A stretch of 64,000 nucleotides of DNA. It comes from CAYSLU01 sp964431965. GTDB taxonomy: Bacteria; Verrucomicrobiota; Kiritimatiellia; CAIKKV01; CAYSLU01. The stretch is from positions 1 through 64,000 of the forward strand of contig CAYSLU010000012.1 of assembly GCA_964431965.1 (NCBI GenBank), given 5' to 3'. A model generated the notes under the pieces. It searched no databases, was not told where the DNA came from, and worked only from the letters and a program-made list of their open reading frames with translations. Positions 34,040-44,600 of the stretch are shown one piece after another (positions within the stretch are counted from its first letter, which is position 1; every line of letters starts with the position of its first letter). Both the position numbers and the translations under genes were made by a program.

Positions 34040-35295
34040 CGCGCGTCGCCGCTCCTGCGGTCGGCCTCGTGCCGGCGCAGCACCAGCGACACGGCCGCGC
34101 CGCCCGGGTCGATCGCGTTCACCAGCGCGGCCCGCACGCTCCGCGATACCGCCCGCCCGGCCGCGACCGGGAGCGGCAGCCCGGCGCGCCCGCGCTCCAG
34201 CCCCACCGTTGGCGGAATGCGGCCGGTCTCCATGGCGCGTGCGGCCGAGATCGCCTGCAAGGCGCCCGCGGCTCCGCGGGCTTCCCCCACCGCGCCCTTG
34301 ATGCTGCTGAGCACCGGCTTGGAGTCCGACCCGGAAAATGTCTCGGCCGCAGCCGCGACCTCCGCCCCGTCCAGCCAGGGGATGCCGTCAGCCGCCCCGC
34401 TCACGAAGTCGATGTCCCCCGGCGCCATTCCGGCATCCGCCAGGGCGCCCCTCATCACCCTGGCCAAGCCCGCCCCCGCGACCCCGCCGCGGCCGTCTCC
34501 GAGGTCCGTCTCGGCGCCCATCGCGGCCCCGGCCAGCTCCGCATGGACGTGTGCGCCGCGCCGGCGGGCGTGCTCCAGCTCCTCGACAACGAGGATGCCC
34601 GCCCCCTCGCCCGGCGCCATGCCGCACGCCCGGGCGTCCAGCGGGCGGCATGTCGCAGCGCCGTCGCCAGCCGGAGCGCGAAGCCCCTGCGCCGATAGCC
34701 CGCGAAGGCCGACATCGACCAGCGCGTCAAACCCGCCGGCGAAGACCACGTCCGCTCGGCCGGCCCGGACCACGTCCAGCGCATACGCAATCGCCGCGCT
34801 GCCGGCTGTGAAGCCCGCGGCGAACGAAACGTGCACCCCGCGAATCCCATACTCGATCGCCAGCAGGCTGATGGTCGTGTTGGAGTAGACATGAGGGAAC
34901 AGGAACGGCCGGACGGCTCGGGGCCCCTTCTCGACATAGTCCCGGAAGAAGAGATCCATCGAGCCCAAGCACCCGTCCGCCGTGCCCAGGCACAGCCCCA
35001 CCCGGTCCGGATCCTCGAGCTGAAGCTCGAGGCCGGCGTCGTCGGACGCGAGCCGGAACGCGGCGAAGGCGAACGCCGAGGCGCGATCCAGATACGTCTT
35101 CTGGGACGGCAGGTACTCGTCGGCCCGGAAGTCCGGCATGGCGGCCACGGGACCTCCGCCGCCCGCCGTGTCGGGACGAGTCCCCGTGCGGGCGTCGGCC
35201 AGAGCCGCGTCAAACCCTTCCAGCCCGATGCCGATCGCGCTCACCGGACCCAGGCCCGTCAGCACCGCCCGTCGCACTGGCTTCAGCTCACTCAT
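34036..35295 (-). CDS. Ketosynthase homologue lacking all catalytic residues (chain-length-factor-like), 419 aa
   Basis: Thiolase-fold condensing-enzyme homologue. Aligned by eye with the adjacent ketosynthase, its active Cys is Phe162 (FAAGFTAGSAAIAY), the first His is Ala (FVSGAADGIPWLDG) and the second His is Glu (SIKGAVGEARGAAGAL). This loss of all three residues, in tandem with an intact KS, is the arrangement of KS-alpha/KS-beta (chain length factor) pairs in type II polyketide and aryl-polyene systems. There the inactive subunit dimerises with KS and sets chain length. It overlaps the KS stop by 8 bases and E1-alpha by 4, so stoichiometric expression with KS is expected. Confidence 0.85.
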   Translation of the reverse strand: MSELKPVRRAVLTGLGPVSAIGIGLEGFDAALADARTGTRPDTAGGGGPVAAMPDFRADEYLPSQKTYLDRASAFAFAAFRLASDDAGLELQLEDPDRVGLCLGTADGCLGSMDLFFRDYVEKGPRAVRPFLFPHVYSNTTISLLAIEYGIRGVHVSFAAGFTAGSAAIAYALDVVRAGRADVVFAGGFDALVDVGLRGLSAQGLRAPAGDGAATCRPLDARACGMAPGEGAGILVVEELEHARRRGAHVHAELAGAAMGAETDLGDGRGGVAGAGLARVMRGALADAGMAPGDIDFVSGAADGIPWLDGAEVAAAAETFSGSDSKPVLSSIKGAVGEARGAAGALQAISAARAMETGRIPPTVGLERGRAGLPLPVAAGRAVSRSVRAALVNAIDPGGAAVSLVLRRHEADRRSGDAR

Positions 35296-36472
35296 CGAAC
35301 CTCCGAAACACCAGGGCCGCGTTGCAGCCGCCAATGCCCGCCGAATTCGAGATCGCCGTCCGAACGTCGCGCCGCGCGGCGGCGCCGGGGACATAGTCGA
35401 GATCGCATTCCGGATCCGGCGTCTCCAAGTTCATCGTCGGGGGAATGATGCCGTCGCGGATGGCCAGGACCGTCGCCAGCGCCTCCATCGCGCCGGCGGC
35501 CCCCATCGTGTGCCCCGTCATGGCCTTGATCCCGTTCACCGGAATCGCGCGCGCCCGCTCGCCCAGCACCGCCTTGATCGCCAGGGTCTCGGTGACGTCG
35601 TTGTACTTTGTGCCCGTGGCGTGCGCGTTCACGTGGTCGATCTCGCCCGGCGCCACGCCGGCATCGCGAAGCGCCATCTCCATGACCGACCGCACGCCGC
35701 CGCCATCCTTGTCGGGCGCGGTCATGTGAAACGCGTTGTTGTTCATCGCATGACCGAGCAGCTCCGCCAGCACCACGGCCCCGCGCGCCACGGCCCGATC
35801 CAGGCGCTCCAGCACCACCATCGCCGCGCCCTCGCCGAAGATCGTGCCGCTCCGCTTGAGGTCGAACGGACGGATCCGGTCCTTCGTCATCGTGCGCAGG
35901 CAGCTCAGCCCGCTCCAGCAGAACACCGACAGCGCGTCGTATCCCCCCGCCAGCATGGCCTCTGCCCGTCCCGCGCGGATCTGGTCCGCCGCATAGCCGA
36001 TCGCCGCCGCACCCGAAGCGCAGGAGAGAGACATCGCCACGCGCGGCCCGGCCCAGCCCGCCGCGCCGGCCACGTGGTCAGCCGCGCGCTGGAAGCCCAC
36101 CTCATCCCACCGCGCATAGGCCGTCCCATCGGCCGCGGGGCGCCCCAGCGCCGGCTCCGCCGATGTGACGCCGCCGAAATTGGTCGCCACGGCAACCCCG
36201 CGCTCAGGTCCGGCGCCGAGGCCCGACTGCCGCCGAGCCTCTTCTGCCGCGACGACGGCAAACCGCGTCGCCAGGTCCGGCTCCGGGCCGAGCGACTCGG
36301 GCCACACAAAGCCCTTCACCTCGAATGCCTGGCGCACGTCGAAGGGCGCCGGGTCGAACCGGGTGATCGGCCCGAGCCCGCCCACCCCGGCGCACAGTGA
36401 GCGCCAGAAGGCGCCGACGCCGATCCCCACCGGGGACACCACGCCCATGCCGGTTACAGCCACGCGAATCAC
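35288..36472 (-). CDS. Beta-ketoacyl-ACP synthase (FabF-type ketosynthase), 394 aa
   Basis: Condenses an acyl group with a malonyl-ACP to extend a chain by two carbons. The catalytic triad is complete: Cys151 in VAMSLSCASGAAAIGY, His284 in HVNAHATGTKYNDVTE and His321 in GIKAMTGHTMGAAGAME, with Lys316. The end has the Gly-rich SNSAGIGGCNAALVFRRF block. Length is close to FabF. It is partnered with a degenerate homologue immediately downstream (8-base overlap) and preceded by a FabG-type reductase 19 bases upstream. Since no other fab genes are here, this is likely a dedicated type II synthase rather than the housekeeping enzyme. Confidence 0.95.
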   Translation of the reverse strand: MIRVAVTGMGVVSPVGIGVGAFWRSLCAGVGGLGPITRFDPAPFDVRQAFEVKGFVWPESLGPEPDLATRFAVVAAEEARRQSGLGAGPERGVAVATNFGGVTSAEPALGRPAADGTAYARWDEVGFQRAADHVAGAAGWAGPRVAMSLSCASGAAAIGYAADQIRAGRAEAMLAGGYDALSVFCWSGLSCLRTMTKDRIRPFDLKRSGTIFGEGAAMVVLERLDRAVARGAVVLAELLGHAMNNNAFHMTAPDKDGGGVRSVMEMALRDAGVAPGEIDHVNAHATGTKYNDVTETLAIKAVLGERARAIPVNGIKAMTGHTMGAAGAMEALATVLAIRDGIIPPTMNLETPDPECDLDYVPGAAARRDVRTAISNSAGIGGCNAALVFRRFDE

Positions 36473-36491
36473 GCGACATCCTCCCGATGCG

Positions 36492-37235
36492 CTACATGCA
36501 CATCCCGCCGTCCACGCACAGCACCTCGCCCGTCACGTACCGGGCCGCGTCCGACGCCAGAAACAGAACCGCGGCCGCCACGTCCTCCGGCGTGCCCACC
36601 CGCCCCAGCGGCACCCGCGCCAGCTGGCGCGCGCGCGTGGCCTCCGGAACGGCGGCCAGAAGGTCGGTTGCGATCAGCCCGGGAGCCACTGCGTTCACCG
36701 TCACGCCCGAGGCCGCCATCTCCCGCGCGGCCGCCTTCGTCAGCCCGATCAGCCCGGCCTTTGCGGCCGAGTAGTTCGCCCGCCTCAGGTCGCCGATCAC
36801 GCCGGCGGCGGACGCGATATTCACGATCCGCCCGCGCCGCTGGCGGGCCATATCCTTGGACACGGCCTTGATACAGTGAAACGCACCGGTCAGATCGACG
36901 TCCAGCACATCCTTCCACTCGTCGGCCTTCATCAGGGCCAGCAGGTTGTCGCGCGCGATCCCCGCATTGTTCACCAGAATGTCCACTCGGCCGAACGCGG
37001 TGCGTGCCTCGGACACCATCGCGCGGACGGCCTCCAGGTCCCGCACATCGGCGCGAACGACCCGTGCCCCGCCGCCGCCGGCCTCGATCTCGCGCGCGAC
37101 GGCGCGCGCCGCTTCCTCGCCCGACGCATAGTTCACCACCACGCGAGCGCCCGCCCGGGCCAGCGCCAGCGCGACGGCCCGCCCGATCCCGCGGGACGCT
37201 CCGGTGACGATTGCAGCCTGACCGTTCAATATCAC
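36492..37235 (-). CDS. fabG: 3-oxoacyl-ACP reductase FabG type, 247 aa
   Basis: NAD(P)H-dependent short-chain dehydrogenase that reduces beta-ketoacyl-ACP to beta-hydroxyacyl-ACP. Cofactor loop AAIVTGASRGIGRAVALAL; NNAG at about 89-92; catalytic Ser142, Tyr155 and Lys159 (NYSAAKAGLIGLTKAAAREM) at the usual 13/4 spacing; C-terminal ASDAARYVTGEVLCVDGGM. Start is GTG 37235, overlapping the stop of the lipoyl protein as GTGA, and it gives the standard FabG length. It follows the lipoyl gene and precedes the ketosynthase pair, consistent with processing of the KS product. No dehydratase or enoyl reductase lies in the operon. Confidence 0.93.
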   Translation of the reverse strand: MILNGQAAIVTGASRGIGRAVALALARAGARVVVNYASGEEAARAVAREIEAGGGGARVVRADVRDLEAVRAMVSEARTAFGRVDILVNNAGIARDNLLALMKADEWKDVLDVDLTGAFHCIKAVSKDMARQRRGRIVNIASAAGVIGDLRRANYSAAKAGLIGLTKAAAREMAASGVTVNAVAPGLIATDLLAAVPEATRARQLARVPLGRVGTPEDVAAAVLFLASDAARYVTGEVLCVDGGMCM

Positions 37236-37729
37236 CCTGCCGCCCCCCCGCCCGAAAAGGATCGAACCATCTCCTCGGTGACCGGCTCGCATCCGCTCTT
37301 CGCGCGGACCGCGCCGATGTCGACGCCGATCTCCCGCGCGAGGCGGCGGGCCGCCGGAGTGGCGCGCACCCGGCCCGGGGCATCCGGGCCCTTCGCCGCA
37401 GCCGCACCCTCGCCCGAGCCATCCGGCCCGCCCGCAAGCCGGTCGCGGATCAGGCGACGATTCCCCTCATCGACCTCGGGCAGCGGGCCGGTCGCGTCGC
37501 CGACCAGCGCGATGACGTAGCGCACCGGAAGGACGCTCTTCGGCGGGGCCACGATCTTCCGGAGTATCCCGGAGGCCGGCGACTCGTACTCGAACACGGC
37601 CTTGTCCGTGATCAGCTCGACGAGCGGCTCGCCGCGGCGCACCGGCTCGCCCTCCCGCTTGAGCCAGCGACCGATCGTCGCCTCTTCCATGTTTGCATCG
37701 ACCTTCGGAATCGCGATCTTCCGGATCAT
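37232..37729 (-). CDS. Lipoyl plus E3-binding domain protein without E2 catalytic domain, 165 aa
   Basis: Resembles the front part of a 2-oxoacid dehydrogenase E2. A lipoyl domain spans 1-79 with Lys43 (LVELITDKAVFEYESP) as the attachment site. A linker rich in Gly and Ala follows at about 98-120, and a peripheral-subunit-binding domain at 121-157 (VRATPAARRLAREIGVD). It then stops. The acyltransferase domain of about 230 residues with its HxxxD motif is missing, with no frameshifted remnant downstream because the next gene begins within its stop (GTGA). It overlaps the upstream gene too (ATGA), so it is a deliberate stand-alone carrier. It could hand acyl groups made by E1 to the ketosynthase or ACP. 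Confidence 0.88.
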   Translation of the reverse strand: MIRKIAIPKVDANMEEATIGRWLKREGEPVRRGEPLVELITDKAVFEYESPASGILRKIVAPPKSVLPVRYVIALVGDATGPLPEVDEGNRRLIRDRLAGGPDGSGEGAAAAKGPDAPGRVRATPAARRLAREIGVDIGAVRAKSGCEPVTEEMVRSFSGGGAAG

Positions 37730-38673
37730 GGCCTTCCCCCTGCTTCGCCGCCTGTCGAAACGACCTCGAAGTCCACGGGCACGGTCATGACCGTGGCCCA
37801 GAATCCGCCGTCGCCGTAAGCGTGGAAGCTCTCCTCCGTGAGCGCCAGGTCCGCCCGATACCGGCCCGGCGGCAGCCGAACCTGTCCCACCGCGCCACGG
37901 CCCGGGGCGTACTCGACCTGGGCCCACAGGAACTGGGCGGTGGGCCCCGGCTTGGGCCGCGCGTACGAGTCGGGGCTGCTCGCGTCCACCACGAACCGGC
38001 TGATCGGCGAGTCCATGTAGGAGCCCAGCCCCTGAAACCGCGCGTTGAAGAGCACGTGCAGCGTGCTGTTCAGGTCAAACTCCTTGGCCGCGCATCCGCG
38101 GGCATCGGTGACGAAGTAGTCGAACAGGATGTACGCTTCGACCCTCGCGGGGTACGGGTACGCCCGGTAGTCCTCGTCCCCGTAGTTCGTTCCCGGCCCC
38201 GGGAGGCGCCAGCGCCCGGCGTATCCGATCCGCTCGAACGCCGCCCGGTCGCGGGCGCAGTCGCCGCGCAGCTTCATCTGGTAGGCGAAGTTGGGCTTGA
38301 GGCCGGTGGCCTCGATGCGGCCGCGGAAGCTCCCGCCCCGCCGCTCGTAGCGAACCCGCACGCATGGCGAAAAGCGCTTCCCCCCGGCGTAGCTGAAGTT
38401 CCGGCCGAACTCGCTGCCGTAGGCATTCCCCGCCACGTCGAGCCAGCGCTCGTGCTCCGGATCGTCGCGCCCGCGCATGGCCTCGCTGTTCGTCGAATCG
38501 AGGCGGTAATCCCGATCCGCCGCCGGCGGCTCGGCTTTCACCGGGCGCCCGGCCGCAGCCGGCAGGTCCGGCTGGGCCACCCGCCGAGCCAGGCGCGGCG
38601 CCAGCGCACACGCCGCCCAGCCGACGGCAAAGCCCAGGAGTGCGATCAACCACGTTGTGCGCGCGCGTATCAT
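37726..38673 (-). CDS. Membrane-anchored protein of unknown function, 315 aa
   Basis: Not recognised. One N-terminal transmembrane or signal-anchor segment (WLIALLGFAVGWAACALAPR, about 8-27) followed by a soluble, probably periplasmic domain rich in aromatic and charged residues. Notable stretches are WLDVAGNAYGSEFGRNFSYA, GRIEATGLKPNFAYQMKLRG, YPARVEAYILFDYFVTDARG and the final FWATVMTVPVDFEVVSTGGE. The alternating pattern suggests beta-sandwich structure. It is coupled to the lipoyl gene by an ATGA overlap and lies 16 bases after the 2033-residue protein gene, so it links the secreted and the enzymatic parts of the operon. Confidence 0.75.
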   Translation of the reverse strand: MIRARTTWLIALLGFAVGWAACALAPRLARRVAQPDLPAAAGRPVKAEPPAADRDYRLDSTNSEAMRGRDDPEHERWLDVAGNAYGSEFGRNFSYAGGKRFSPCVRVRYERRGGSFRGRIEATGLKPNFAYQMKLRGDCARDRAAFERIGYAGRWRLPGPGTNYGDEDYRAYPYPARVEAYILFDYFVTDARGCAAKEFDLNSTLHVLFNARFQGLGSYMDSPISRFVVDASSPDSYARPKPGPTAQFLWAQVEYAPGRGAVGQVRLPPGRYRADLALTEESFHAYGDGGFWATVMTVPVDFEVVSTGGEAGGRP

Positions 38674-38689
38674 CGGCTTCGCCCCTTCC

Positions 38690-41600
38690 TCACGGCACCG
38701 GGATGCGGACGGACTCGGACAGGTTCCCGGCCCGGTCGCGCACCTGCAGGGGCAGCCACCCGGCCTCGCCGCAGCCGTGCGGAAGAGCCGCCGGCTCGAC
38801 CGTCAACCCGTCGATCAAATTCGTGCCACACCATGCGGCGCCCGCGACACCACTGACATCGTACGCGTCCAGCACGACCTTCTGCCCCACCGGCCACGGC
38901 CGGCACACGAACACGCTCTTCAGGTGCAGCGGGGTGCGCTCCACCGGCTCCCGCCGCTGGATGCCGAAGCTCGTGATGAGCGCCTTGTCCACCTGCGCCG
39001 GAGTCAGGCGCTGCGCCAGCAGGGCCGGCACGTCCAGCACGACCGTCTGCCACACGTTCGAAGACCACGCGATGGGCGCCGCGAGCGGAAGCCGGTCCTT
39101 GTGCTTGTCCGGCTTCCCGGACAGCGGCACGTAGTACGTGCCGATCGACTCGACTTCGAGCGCCACCTCGATCCGCGCCGGGTCGGCGTTCGTCAGGGCC
39201 GGGCGGCGCATCATGAACATCAGCGTCGGGTACGCGCGCGCCCGCCACTTCCGGTCGCCCAGTTTCATGTTGATCCCCCCGGGGCGTTTGCCGGTGTTCT
39301 CGGTCACCAGGAACGGCTCGTCGCCCGGCTTGTACTGGACGCTCACGGTGTGCCCCTGCTCCGCCTGAAAGAACGTCGGCTTTGAGGCGACGCCCTGCCA
39401 TGAAGTCGCAAAGAACACGGCACCGGTCGGGAAGCGCGGGGGCAGGAGCGTGGGCCCGCGCTTGTCCTTGGCATAGTCCACCGAGACGGGAACGCTGATG
39501 TCCGGCGTCCGGTTCCCCGCGCCATCCACGATGCCGGAAACGATGATCGCAGCGGCCAGCCCGTTCGTGGCACGGTTCAGCTGGTCCCGGAACATGTAGG
39601 GCCAGTTCAGCCACACGGTCTCAAGCCCGGGATACCGGGCGAACTGGCTGAGGTAGTCGCTCATGCTCGCCGGGCGGTCGTTCCAGCGGAACTGAAGCCC
39701 TTCCATGTCCAGCGGCACGCCGTCGTCGCCACGGAAGGCCAGGCGGAGCATGCTGCCGTTGCTGAGCGGATCGATGCTCCGCTCCAGCTCGTGCGTCACG
39801 GTCAGCGGCTTCCGATCGAGAATGAACGGGACGCGCGTGACGGGGGACTCCAGCCCGGACTCTCCGACGGCCTGGAGCAGCAGCATGCACAAGCCGTCCT
39901 CCAGCCGGGTCACGTCCGGCGTCGTCCGGGCGCCGTTCGTGATCGTCTGCCAGGTCGGATCGGGCTCGCCATCGGGCAGCGGCAGCGGCTGGGCGCCGGT
40001 CGTGGGGCCGCGCAGGTGGACGAGGGCCATCCGAACCGATTTCACTCCGCCGTGCGCGAAGTACCCCGGCGTGAACGCCAGCTGGGCGCCGCCGGACACG
40101 GCCGGCCCCAGCACCACATCGTCCACATCCCACCAGCTGTAGCGCCCGGTCTGATCGGGCGAGGCGAACGACCCCAGGGTCAGGCTCGGAATCTGGAAGA
40201 GCCGGCGGTTCAGCGAGCTCTGAACGACCGCGTCGCTCACGCGCCCGATCCAGGTGTGCCACGTGTCGTCGACGACACCGGGCCCGGCGTACTCGACGGC
40301 CCGCGCCGCCGGACAGACTTCGGCGAACCGGACGATCGACTGCGAGTCCTGGAGCCCGATGGAGATGTTGGCCATGGGGGTTAGGCGGTAGCGGAAGGCC
40401 AGCACGGGATAGCGCGCCAGCGACGTGTTCACGCGGAATCGCATCCGAAGCCGCTCTCCGATCTCGCGGTTCTGCATCTGCAGGTACGAGCCCTGCATCG
40501 GGTCCAGGCTCCGCACCGTCATTCGCTCCGGGCTAGGCTCCAGGCTGGGCCCGAGGCCGCGCGCCTCGAAGTTCTCGAAGAGACCCGCCAGCCCATCGAG
40601 CCGCACCAGCGCCGGCGGCTCCCGATCGTTCGCGCCGGCCCACGCCAGCCGGAAGGTCCGATTGGTCGAGCCCAGCCGGACCACCGCGGTCAGCGCCGCA
40701 TTGCTGGGCGACGGCGTAGTCTCCGGCAGGCGCGGCACGAAGGCGCTTCGGGCGCCCTTTCCGGCCGGGGCCAGAGGAACCGAGACCCCGTTGAGCGAGA
40801 GCGTGGCGTGCTCGAACCGGGGCTCGGGATAAGCCGCCCCGCTCCGGAGGACCACGGCGTTCGGCAAGACCGTGCTCCACTCGCAGCGCACGTCGGCTTC
40901 GGCCGGCAATCGGATCCACGCCAGCAGGCCCCGGTTCGTCTTCGCGCCGTCCGCGACGGTCATGGCCACGTGGTTGAAGCCCGTCGCGGTGTTCGCATCG
41001 AGCCACCGCACCGCATTCGTCGCCGGCATCCAGCCGGAGCGCTCGGCGCCCGACCGCGCGTCGGCGAACTGCGCCCGGCCGCTCCGCCAGGCGCCCAGTT
41101 CGGGAGCCGCGCTCCCGTAGCGCACCTCGTGCAGCCCCGCGACCGCGTACCACTCGCCCGGCCCGTTGCCCGTCAGGCCCTCCTGCTCGTAGCTCGGCTG
41201 CAGGATCCCAAACCCGTCGATGCGCACCAGCAGGTTGCGATCCTGCCATCCCGCGTCCTGCCCCTCCGTCGGCACCCATGCCTGCACCAGAGTCCACGGC
41301 GCCTCGTCCGGGCTCACGCCCGACTTCGCCCCCGGGACATCCGTCGCACCGCCGGCGCGGAATCCGTCGCCCGCAACCGCCGGGCCCGAGATCCGGTGGA
41401 AGTACCGGCGCTCCGGCACGAACTCACCGTTGTTCACGCGGCCGATCGAATAGTAGAAGTTGAACTGGGAGCCCGGGCTTCGGCGGACGTAGAAGCGCCA
41501 GCCGGCCAGCTCGGCATACCGGACCGGCGGCAGACGACACGCGACGAACTGGCGGCCGCTCCCGAGCCGATTGCGAAGGGTCAGCGCCGGACCGACCTCC

Positions 41601-44600
41601 GACGGCGCCCACGCGAGCTGCGAATGGCCGACCGAGTCACCCAGCGACCACCAGGCCGCGGACATGGTGGCGAGGATCATCCGTTCGGCCGGAGCGACCG
41701 GGGCCGGAGCGGCGGCGGCCGGGGGATCGGGGCGCCGCGCGGGGGGCTGCGCCTGCAACTCGTCCCGCGGAAGCGGAGTCGGCGTGAACGGCACGCCCGC
41801 CGGGCGGATGCCCTGAGCGGCAATCTTGACGCGGGCCACCATCATCGAGTTGATGAACGTCCACACGCCGGCCAGCCCGTCGTTCAGGGGCTCCGAATCG
41901 ATCTGCCGATAGATCAGCTCGTTGTCAAAGTAGTACTCGAGCGTGTCGCCGATCCGCCGCAGCTTGATGTAGTACCAGGCGCCGTGCACGTCGCGGCCTC
42001 CGCTGATGATGGATTCGGAGCGCAGGCGCCGGTTCCCTTCCCGGATGCGCGGCACCAGGTACTTGTCCGATTCCGCCAGCACCTCGCCGCGCCGGTACAG
42101 GCGCGAGAGCTGCTGGGAGAGGTCGTAGTCCCAGCCGGTGCACGTCGCCGTGTAGCCCGAGCTCGGCGAGGTTCGATCACACATGATGGAGATGTTGAGG
42201 TCGCCGCACCGCTCGTACCATCCCATCCGCATCCCCGCATACATCTCCATGCAGAAGTCGCCCGAGAACCGGTACTTCGTCCAGATGGCCGCCAGCCCAT
42301 TCGTCCCCTCGCCGTTCATGTGCGACCAGCGCGGGTCGCAATTGAAGCGGTTGATGACCTCCCACCGCCCGCCGTTGATCGTCCAGTCGGTTGGCGCCTC
42401 GGTGAACAGGTAGTCCTTCACGCCGTAGCGAACCGCGGCACACCGGGGCAGCTCGTTGGTGAGCGCGCCGGCCACGCGCATCCGCGTGCCCCGGAGCGGT
42501 TGCTGCAGGGCGAGTTGGAACACCCGGTTCGTGGACTCCGTCAGCCAGAGCCAGTCGCCTTCGTACGAGAGCGTCACCGGAGCCCCGGCGGTGCAGGTGA
42601 AGGACGCCGACAGCAGCGCGGCATCCGGCCGGGGCGGCTGCCGCGGCAGACGCGCCGCAAGGGCGTCGTACGCATCGGGGTCCAGGCCCGTCTGATACGC
42701 CGTCCGGCGGCTCTCCGCGCCCGCCCGGCGCAGATTCTTGGCCAGCCCCTTCCCGCGCCCCTTCCCCTTTCTGTCACCCATGGGAGCCAGCTCCGCCGCG
42801 CTCACCGCGTTTGTGGGCTCGCCCGGCGGCACGGGGCTCCGGACGCGCGGCGGCTCCGGCCACCGGTCGCCCGCAAACACCCATATGTTGCTGGCCCCGA
42901 CGTGCACCACATACTCGCCGTTTGCGCGCCCCTCCGGCACGCCAACATGCACCAGTGAACCTGGCCGAAGCGGGAACGACAGGTCTATCCGGCCGAAGAA
43001 ATCGCTCTTGTGCCAGTAGAGGTGCGCCTCGTCCTCGATCCACTCGCCCTCGGGCGACGACCAGTGCCGCATGAACGGATCGACCGTGTAGTTCAGGTTC
43101 TTCTCGGTCCGGCTCTTGTACACGTCGGACCGCGCCATCGCATACGAAAGGCCCGCGATGCGCACATCGGTGTCCGGCCCGACGTACAGCCCCGACGCTC
43201 CGTCGATCGGAGCCCCGGCCGCGTGCACCAGCACCATCTCGCCATTCCGATACAGCCGGATCTCCGATCCGCCGCTGGCATCGGCCATCAGCACGTCCGG
43301 ACGCCCCGAGCCCCCGCGCGACGGACGCTCCAGCCGCTCGATGACGACAGCCCGCCCGCCGCTCACCCGCTCCAGGCGGAACTCCTCCCGGCCGCGCGAC
43401 CGGGCACAGACGAACCGCAGGTGCGGGGAGCTCGGCCCGGCATAGCCGGCCAGCAGCCCGAATGACCCTCCGCCGGATTGAGCCGTGAAGGTCGCGCTGA
43501 ACACATGCCCCGGATGCCCCGGCGCACCAAGAGCCAGCCACTGCGCCTGCGGCGAAACAGCCGGGGCGAGCTCGCTCGCCGACGGCTCCGCCCGGAACCA
43601 CCGACGAGGGGCACCCAGCAGGTCGCCCGATTGCTCCCGGCTGTAAAACCGGATGGCGGCCCGGCTCCGCAGGTCGATCTCGTGGTTCGATTCGATCGTG
43701 ACGTCGTCGAAGAGCGCGTCCTCCGCGCCGCGCACGAACAGGCCGAATCGCCCCCCGACCGGAAGCGCCTCGCTGACGTCCGCGACTTCGCTGCTGTCGA
43801 CGAAGCACCGGATGCGATCCTGCGACAGCGCGACCCGAAGGCTGACCCACTGGCCGGGGATGAGGGGGGCCGTCCCGGCAGCGAGGGCGTGCCGCACCGT
43901 CCCTCGCGCCGAGGGCCCCACCCGCCACAGCACAATCCGCGCCGGGCCGGACTCGTCCTCGAACTGAGTCGTGAGCGCGTAGTAGTTCGTCGCATCGACG
44001 TAGAGGAACACCAGCCCCATCTCGCCCGGCTGCACCTGCAGCGCCGCGGCGGCCGAGTAGGCGTCGTAGAACCGGTAGCCGGTCGTGATCACGGCCGGCC
44101 CGTTCGACGCCGTGCCGTTGAGGCTGTAGAAATTGGGGCTGAAGTCCGGCTTGAGCGGCTTGGTGTCGAGCCGGGCGCCGCGCGGATCGACCAGCGCGTC
44201 ATCCAGCGCCGTATGCAGGCGCCAGGTCCCCGACTCGACGGTCCAGGACGTCAGCGAATCGGGCTCGTTCGTGGGGACCATGAAATCGTCGTGAAAGACG
44301 ATCTCCTCCACCCGCTGGAAGCTCGTCCGCATCGCATCCGCCGGCGGAAAATCCCCCCGCTGCTGCGCGACCAAAGCGGGCGGGGCGAACGGCACCGGAA
44401 GGAGCGCGATCAGCTTCCCGGCGCAGTACAGGGACCACGACTCGGGGCGGAACTTCAGCACGAAGGAGGCGTTGGTCGATCGCTGGGCCGGAAGCGCGTC
44501 CAGCCAGTAGCGAGCCTCGGCCGTCGGGGTGACCGCGCCCGCGGCGCCCCCGAGCACGCTGAACCGTCCCCCCGACTTCCGGATGTCGATGACCGCATCC

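Noticed and set aside
24000..38673. Reading the operon as a standard exosortase-A exopolysaccharide locus
   Set aside because: Hydrolases, ACP and GTs fit, but no exosortase, PEP-CTERM signals, chain-length or export proteins are here, and the 2-oxoacid dehydrogenase and KS/CLF pair are not expected.
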